Positions 59,893 to 64,000 of a stretch of 64,000 nt of DNA are shown here, piece by piece (position 1 is the first letter of the stretch; each line of letters starts with the position of its first letter). Source of the DNA: Cytidiella melzeri (taxonomy: Eukaryota > Basidiomycota > Agaricomycetes > Polyporales > Irpicaceae). A program made the position numbers and the translations under genes. The notes below the pieces were generated by a model that worked only from the letters and a program-made list of their open reading frames with translations, was not told where the DNA came from and did not search any database. The stretch spans positions 40,279 through 104,278 of the forward strand of contig JABYQR010000143.1 of NCBI GenBank assembly GCA_022592445.1, read 5' to 3'.

Positions 59893-60545
59893 TGAGGATG
59901 AAATTAAACAGTAACGAATATACAAGTGCTTATATAGTTATTTAAGAAAGCGGAAATAATTAAAGTAGTAATAGAATGGAAGTGGGATTAATGACATAGT
60001 AGAGCGGGTTATCGGAGTGTATGTGGGGGAGGAACATATGGATATGGGTTATGACATAAACGGATAACTGAATGAGTAAGAGGAATGGATAGGATACAAA
60101 CGGGACGCGGAACGCACGAGACGGAAGATGGAGATGACGAACCGGAAAGAGGATAACATATTATTGGAGAACAATACTCCCCCTCAACGAGTGGCGATAT
60201 TGTTGAGCGCGAGTTGTTCTTGATGTTTAATGCGAGCAAGTGGTTTTGTGAGCATATCGGCGCGGTTGTCTTCAGAACTGCAATGGAGTACTTTGATGGA
60301 TCCGTCGAGGACGCGTTCGTGTACAAAGTGATTGCGAATATCAATATGTTTCGAGCGAGCGTGGAATTGATGGTCCTGAGCAAATGAAATGGCTGCAAGG
60401 TTGTCGGTGGCGATTGTGGTAGGTCCATTCAGAGAGAACCCAAGTTCCTCGAGGAGAGCGCAAAGCCAAATAGCTTCCTTAGTAGCATGAGTGAGCGTGA
60501 CGTACTCAGCTTCCATGGTAGATAGAGCGACCGTACTCTGTTTTG
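59890..60545 (-). mobile_element. Remnant of a second Ty1/copia element: RNase H plus 3' LTR
   Basis: On the minus strand the RNase H end is clear: TKQSTVALSTMEAEYVTLTH, WLCALLEELGFSLNGP, then SKHIDIRNHFVHERVLDGSI and LTKPLARIKHQEQL, with a stop at 60184. A polypurine tract (GAGGGGGAG, 60177-60185) follows, then the LTR, 59890-60176 (TATTGTTC ... CACTA, about 287 bp, with ctatataagc as TATA). Integrase and reverse transcriptase are missing; similarity stops abruptly at about 60545 where another LTR starts. Confidence 0.85.
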
Positions 60546-61104
60546 TTAAAACTATATAATATAATAATATGATATGATATGTAGTTTCCCACGCCTTATT
60601 ACAAGGACGCTTTAGGTAGCAGAGTTCCCACAGTCTTAGTATGGGAATTATGCAGACGTATATGGAAACTCTAGTAGTAACCATCACATTAGCTGAGACG
60701 TACAGATATGGGTTGTAGTAGTACTAGTCATATATGTACGCCTGTGTTATAGTAGCATAGGAAATGACATGGAAAGCACATATGACTCCAGAGGATGCCT
60801 AAAGCATACATCTGAGGACAAGTACTAGCATGAGTCATTTACTCATTATGTACGCCTCTGGTACAAGTGCTGAGCCTAGTCATACAATGAGTCATGTATG
60901 AGTCATGCACTCATAGCATGAGTCATGCATGAGTCATGCACTTGGTAGTACAGTAGAATAGCTGAAGTAGACATGTATAGTAGTTGCTTACATAAGTAGA
61001 TACAGACATGTATATAAGCAGAGCTGCTGAAGCAGCAAGAATAATAAGACTCATCTTCGAAGCTTAACAGCCTCTACCCCTCGCACACATATTCCACTTT
61101 GTTA
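60544..61104 (+). repeat. LTR of a third element, opposite orientation
   Basis: The right edge is fixed by a primer site starting at 61105. The left edge is set where RNase H similarity stops (tgttaaaac). A TATA-type atgtatataagcagag lies near 61010 and an AT-rich run at the left. Five TGAGTCAT motifs sit in the presumed U3. The left boundary is uncertain by some bases, and the matching LTR is not in the window. Confidence 0.6.
60831..60937 (+). promoter_or_regulatory. Array of five TGAGTCAT (Gcn4/AP-1-type) motifs
   Basis: Copies start at 60831, 60888, 60899, 60919 and 60930, all containing the palindromic core TGA(G/C)TCA bound by bZIP factors of the Gcn4/AP-1 class. Spacings among the last four are 11, 20 and 11 bp. 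Confidence 0.75.
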
Positions 61105-61119
61105 GGTTATGAGCCCCGG
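61105..61119 (+). other. Primer binding site, half-molecule tRNA-iMet type
   Basis: GGTTATGAGCCCCGG shares its first 14 bases with the primer site of the full-length copia element (20944-20960), here on the plus strand. It marks 60544-61104 as the 5' LTR of a copia-type element. Confidence 0.8.
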
Positions 61120-61897
61120 CTTTTAACTTAACTACATCCACACTCTCAACGACATCAACCAACCAGTATCCCCCAAGCTTTCTTATAAGTAAGTTTCTCT
61201 ACTTTACTTTGTTTGGCCACATAGTAGTAGTAGAGTTGTACTGGTTGACTGCCTCAGCTTCGAATACAATATTCCCAACTGATCTTCTACAGCTAATTCC
61301 CTCACCTACTTGCCCCTTGCGTACGCACTCCCAACCCAGCTGAATACTTAAGCCACCCTTGGTGGTTCTCGACTTTAACGAGTCGTGCATTACGCGGAAT
61401 CTGCCTAACACGCAGTGTAAAATCCGGTGGTGGAGGAACAAGCTCCCACTTGTACAAGTGGTAGATCGGCGGAGTAGTACAATAGGAGGGTAGTGTTGAG
61501 TGGCACTCTAAGCTCGTGACTTAGAGGCCTAGGACCTTCGTGTTGGCGCACGTCAGTCAGTCCTGGAATTAGAAATCGCCGCTTTTTGTAGCTGTAGAAT
61601 TTCTTGAGGCATGTCGTCCACTTTTACTTTTGGTATCACGGAGATTGTGGACTCTCCAATACTTCGTGGTGTTTCTTACATGCGCCATTATGTTTTCGTC
61701 GTATCATACCGACTGGTAGAAGTCGAAGTTGCAAGTGGTCATACTCGTCTTGAATCACTTGTGGAAAACTTTTACTCACATTCGACTTTTCCATTAGCAA
61801 TCCCCAGGACTTTCTCAAGGAAAGTGTTGTGGATTGAATACGACGACATAAATCTTATACTTTTGATTCTTTCTTCCAGACCATTATATTTTTGAAG

Positions 61898-63310
61898 ATG
61901 CCGAACAACTCTCGCCGCACTTCCCGTCGCGTCAATGCCCGCTTCGCTCCCCATTCTCCCAATGATCCCTACCGCGTTCATGACTACACTCGGTTTGACC
62001 GTATGGGTCACCCCATCGTTATGGAGATAAGGAGTTCAGCAACTCCCATCTCTATCCGTATGAGTCAAACCGATGCTCAGGATGCCAGGATCAATGTCAA
62101 CTACGTTGACAGGGACGGAGTTCGGCGCATGGAATCGATGGAGTACAGCCTTCTCGGTCGTCACGGCTGGGACAGGTTCAGGCAGAGTGATAGGCAAAGG
62201 CACCTCCGGGAGGTTAATCGTATCATCGATGAAGCCAATCGTGAGGCGGAATTGGATTTATACAGACGAAGGCCTCGCAATGTCAGTGCGGAAATAAGGG
62301 CACATCAAACCCAAAGTTCTTCCAGGGTTAATGCTGCACCTCCGCGCCGATCTGCGTCGCCGTCGCACCCTCATCCCCATCGTCATCCTACTCCAATGCC
62401 ACCGCCTTTTGTGAGTGCAGGATTATCGCTTTGGGACATGGTTGCCCAAGCATTAAATAATTTTGCATCTCCACAGACTTCTTCTACAATGGTCAATCCG
62501 CCTACACCGGTCATTCCGGATATTGTTGATGGTATGAACGGTTTAAATATCAGTTCACCAGTTTCTCATGATTCTTCAGAACCAGTAGTCCAGGCCGCTT
62601 CTGCTGCCGAGCCTACTCCGGTTCCGTCCTCCACTACTCAGGAGGAGGGACAGGTTGAAGATTCATGGCCAACGGTATACGCTCCCCAACCAGTCATTCC
62701 CACTTTCTCATTCGACGACTGGGTCCACGTCGATCGTACCGACACTAGGCCGGCTTCGCCCGTCTATCCGTGTGGTATGGTTTATGGCGTGGATGGACCA
62801 AAGGGGGAGGTATTCAGGCCGGAGCAAGTTTGTTCCATCCTCGCCATGCAACATGTTAACCATCCCAACTTTACACCCAATGAGCTGTGCTTACGCTCTA
62901 GGGGACTGGTTGATACAATGGTCGTTAGCATGGGCAACAAATGCGAGCACTATCGTGAGATGGTCGAGGAGTTGGAGGAATTTGCCAAGTCTCAGCGGAT
63001 CAAGGAGATCACAGCCTGTGCCAGGATCTACCTCAAGCTCAAGAGGGGACAGTGGCCGGACTGCGATAATATTTGGAACACGTACTTCATCTCAGTTGCA
63101 GACTTTCACACAGCGATGGAGGTCTTCAATGGTCGCGATCATCTTAGCGATCACCAGCTGGTCTGGCTGACACAGAGACATATGGAGAAGAAGGAAGACT
63201 GGATGAGTATCTTTCATAGGGAGGAAGAGTTCAAAGGTAAAATGAAGGAGGTAAAGATCGAGCCCGCTGCGCTCGAGCCTTCTTTAGAGCCTGGATCGTC
63301 TTCTCTTTGA
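61898..63310 (+). CDS. Intronless unknown protein, 470 residues, downstream of an LTR and primer site
   Basis: I do not recognise it. The ATG at 61898 opens MPNNSRRTSRRVNARFAPHS. A basic N-terminus, a charged region with INVNYVDRDGVRRME and LREVNRIIDEANREAELDLY, a His/Pro-rich linker (HPHPHRHPTP) and a low-complexity acidic part come first. A folded-looking C-terminal domain follows (EVFRPEQVCSILAMQHVNHP, KCEHYREMVEELEEFAKSQR, NIWNTYFISVADFHTAMEVF). It ends PGSSSL. There is no gag, protease, RT or integrase motif and no signal peptide or membrane segment. It lies 780 bp after an LTR and primer site, so it may be cargo of a non-autonomous LTR element, or a host gene that happens to follow an LTR. 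The 190-codon linker separates two candidate domains. Confidence 0.65.
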   Translation: MPNNSRRTSRRVNARFAPHSPNDPYRVHDYTRFDRMGHPIVMEIRSSATPISIRMSQTDAQDARINVNYVDRDGVRRMESMEYSLLGRHGWDRFRQSDRQRHLREVNRIIDEANREAELDLYRRRPRNVSAEIRAHQTQSSSRVNAAPPRRSASPSHPHPHRHPTPMPPPFVSAGLSLWDMVAQALNNFASPQTSSTMVNPPTPVIPDIVDGMNGLNISSPVSHDSSEPVVQAASAAEPTPVPSSTTQEEGQVEDSWPTVYAPQPVIPTFSFDDWVHVDRTDTRPASPVYPCGMVYGVDGPKGEVFRPEQVCSILAMQHVNHPNFTPNELCLRSRGLVDTMVVSMGNKCEHYREMVEELEEFAKSQRIKEITACARIYLKLKRGQWPDCDNIWNTYFISVADFHTAMEVFNGRDHLSDHQLVWLTQRHMEKKEDWMSIFHREEEFKGKMKEVKIEPAALEPSLEPGSSSL

Positions 63311-64000
63311 ACGGACTCTCTGCAAATCGAACTATACCGCGCACTGTATACTATAAAATATTGCGATGTGTACATTTATACTTTTACAAACGGTCATTTT
63401 CATTAGCGTAGTCCGTAGTGTACTTGTATATTTTCTCTATCTCTCTCTTGTTCTGCTTCGAGTCACGACCATCACGTAGCGCATTCTGACGAACTTTTAT
63501 GACTTTTCTTTACATAGTTTGTAACGTTGTACTCTGGCTTCATTAGCGTGTACAAATTCCGAATTGCACTGTCATGGATGGCCTGACTAGCCCTTAATTT
63601 TCGCAATTTACCTCTTGTTTTTATCTGTAAAACTCCGGGCTACAACCTAGTTTCAATTCTCTCTGCATAAACTCCTTTGCACGTCTATTAAGCGCCCGTA
63701 TCACGTGGCTTAGACGCTCCACACGGTCACATTACTTGCTACTACGTCACACTGGCATGTGACTTAGCTTAAGTAAGACCACATGGCTACAGACACATGG
63801 CTCAGCCCATAGCTAGGGTTTGACGTCATAGATACCATCCACATGGGCTCCTTATTGTTCTTTCCCTATTGTTCTCTTTATGGAAGGATGTTCTCACAGG
63901 TGTGGGAATGGAATACAATAGTTGGTCTCCTTTTAGATAGATTCTCTCACGAGTAGAGTTCTTGGCAAGGTCTAGACAATAGCTATTGTTCTCCTTTAGG
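63311..64000. other. Right-edge region, no gene; clustered short motifs
   Basis: No ORF is supported. It holds repeated (C/T)CAC(A/G)TGGCT-like motifs (63701-63849), a TGACGTCA palindrome at 63821-63828, three attgttct motifs and the 14-bp palindrome acaatagctattgt at 63976-63989. Confidence 0.5.

Noticed and set aside
60542..61104. Matching tttgtta at both ends of the third LTR as a target duplication of a solo LTR
   Set aside because: The right copy lies inside the LTR/primer-site junction, where a target duplication cannot be, so the 7-bp match is probably chance.

Overview
The window is nuclear DNA of a basidiomycete fungus, most likely an Agaricomycete of the wood-decay (polypore) type. 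This rests on many GT-AG introns of about 45-70 nt, a divergent H3/H4 pair with introns, FunK1 kinases, F-box/LRR and F-box-like families, TPR-repeat relics, and Ty1/copia elements primed by a half tRNA-iMet. Most gene models here are multi-exon and were pieced together by eye from reading frames, splice sites and family motifs; no search or computation was run. Protein names therefore rest on recognised motifs.

Layout. 1-5 kb: a 5'-clipped Sfm1-type SPOUT methyltransferase (+) converges on a kinetochore Nnf1/PMF1-like gene (-), followed by a copied scrap of a GH47 gene, an F-box-like gene (-) and an unassigned gene (-). 5.3-11.8 kb: a Tnp2-like transposase gene and a companion gene, forming a candidate two-gene DNA transposon. 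12.4-14.7 kb: a GH47 alpha-1,2-mannosidase (-). 15.4-21.3 kb: a structurally complete but disabled Ty1/copia element (-) with a 5-bp target duplication, inserted 29 bp downstream of a small secreted-protein gene. 22-25 kb: two decayed F-box-like paralogues. 26-29.4 kb: histone H3 and H4 sharing a promoter, then an F-box/LRR gene. 30-34 kb: an F-BAR/RhoGAP gene and an intact F-box-like gene. 34.3-38.5 kb: a decayed kinase-like gene and an LRR-type gene.

38.9-48.3 kb is the most striking structure: a 3.26-kb inverted repeat whose arms each carry a FunK1 protein kinase gene, with a ZIP metal transporter in the 2.96-kb spacer. The arms are almost identical except for a block of about 0.4 kb, which points to gene conversion. 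48.6-52.6 kb holds TPR and F-box relics, and 55-57.7 kb a Zds1-like regulator. 58.5-61.1 kb: an EXPERA/TMEM97-like gene diverges from an ERV1 sulfhydryl oxidase gene. ERV1 is cut off by a copia LTR, and that copia copy is in turn interrupted by another LTR. This second LTR carries five TGAGTCAT motifs, is followed by its own half-tRNA primer site, and lies upstream of an intronless 471-codon gene of unknown function.

Overall, housekeeping genes (Sfm1, Nnf1, GH47, H3/H4, RhoGAP, Zds1) alternate with fast-turnover families and transposable elements. I found no CRISPR, rRNA or tRNA genes, and no recognisable secondary-metabolite cluster.
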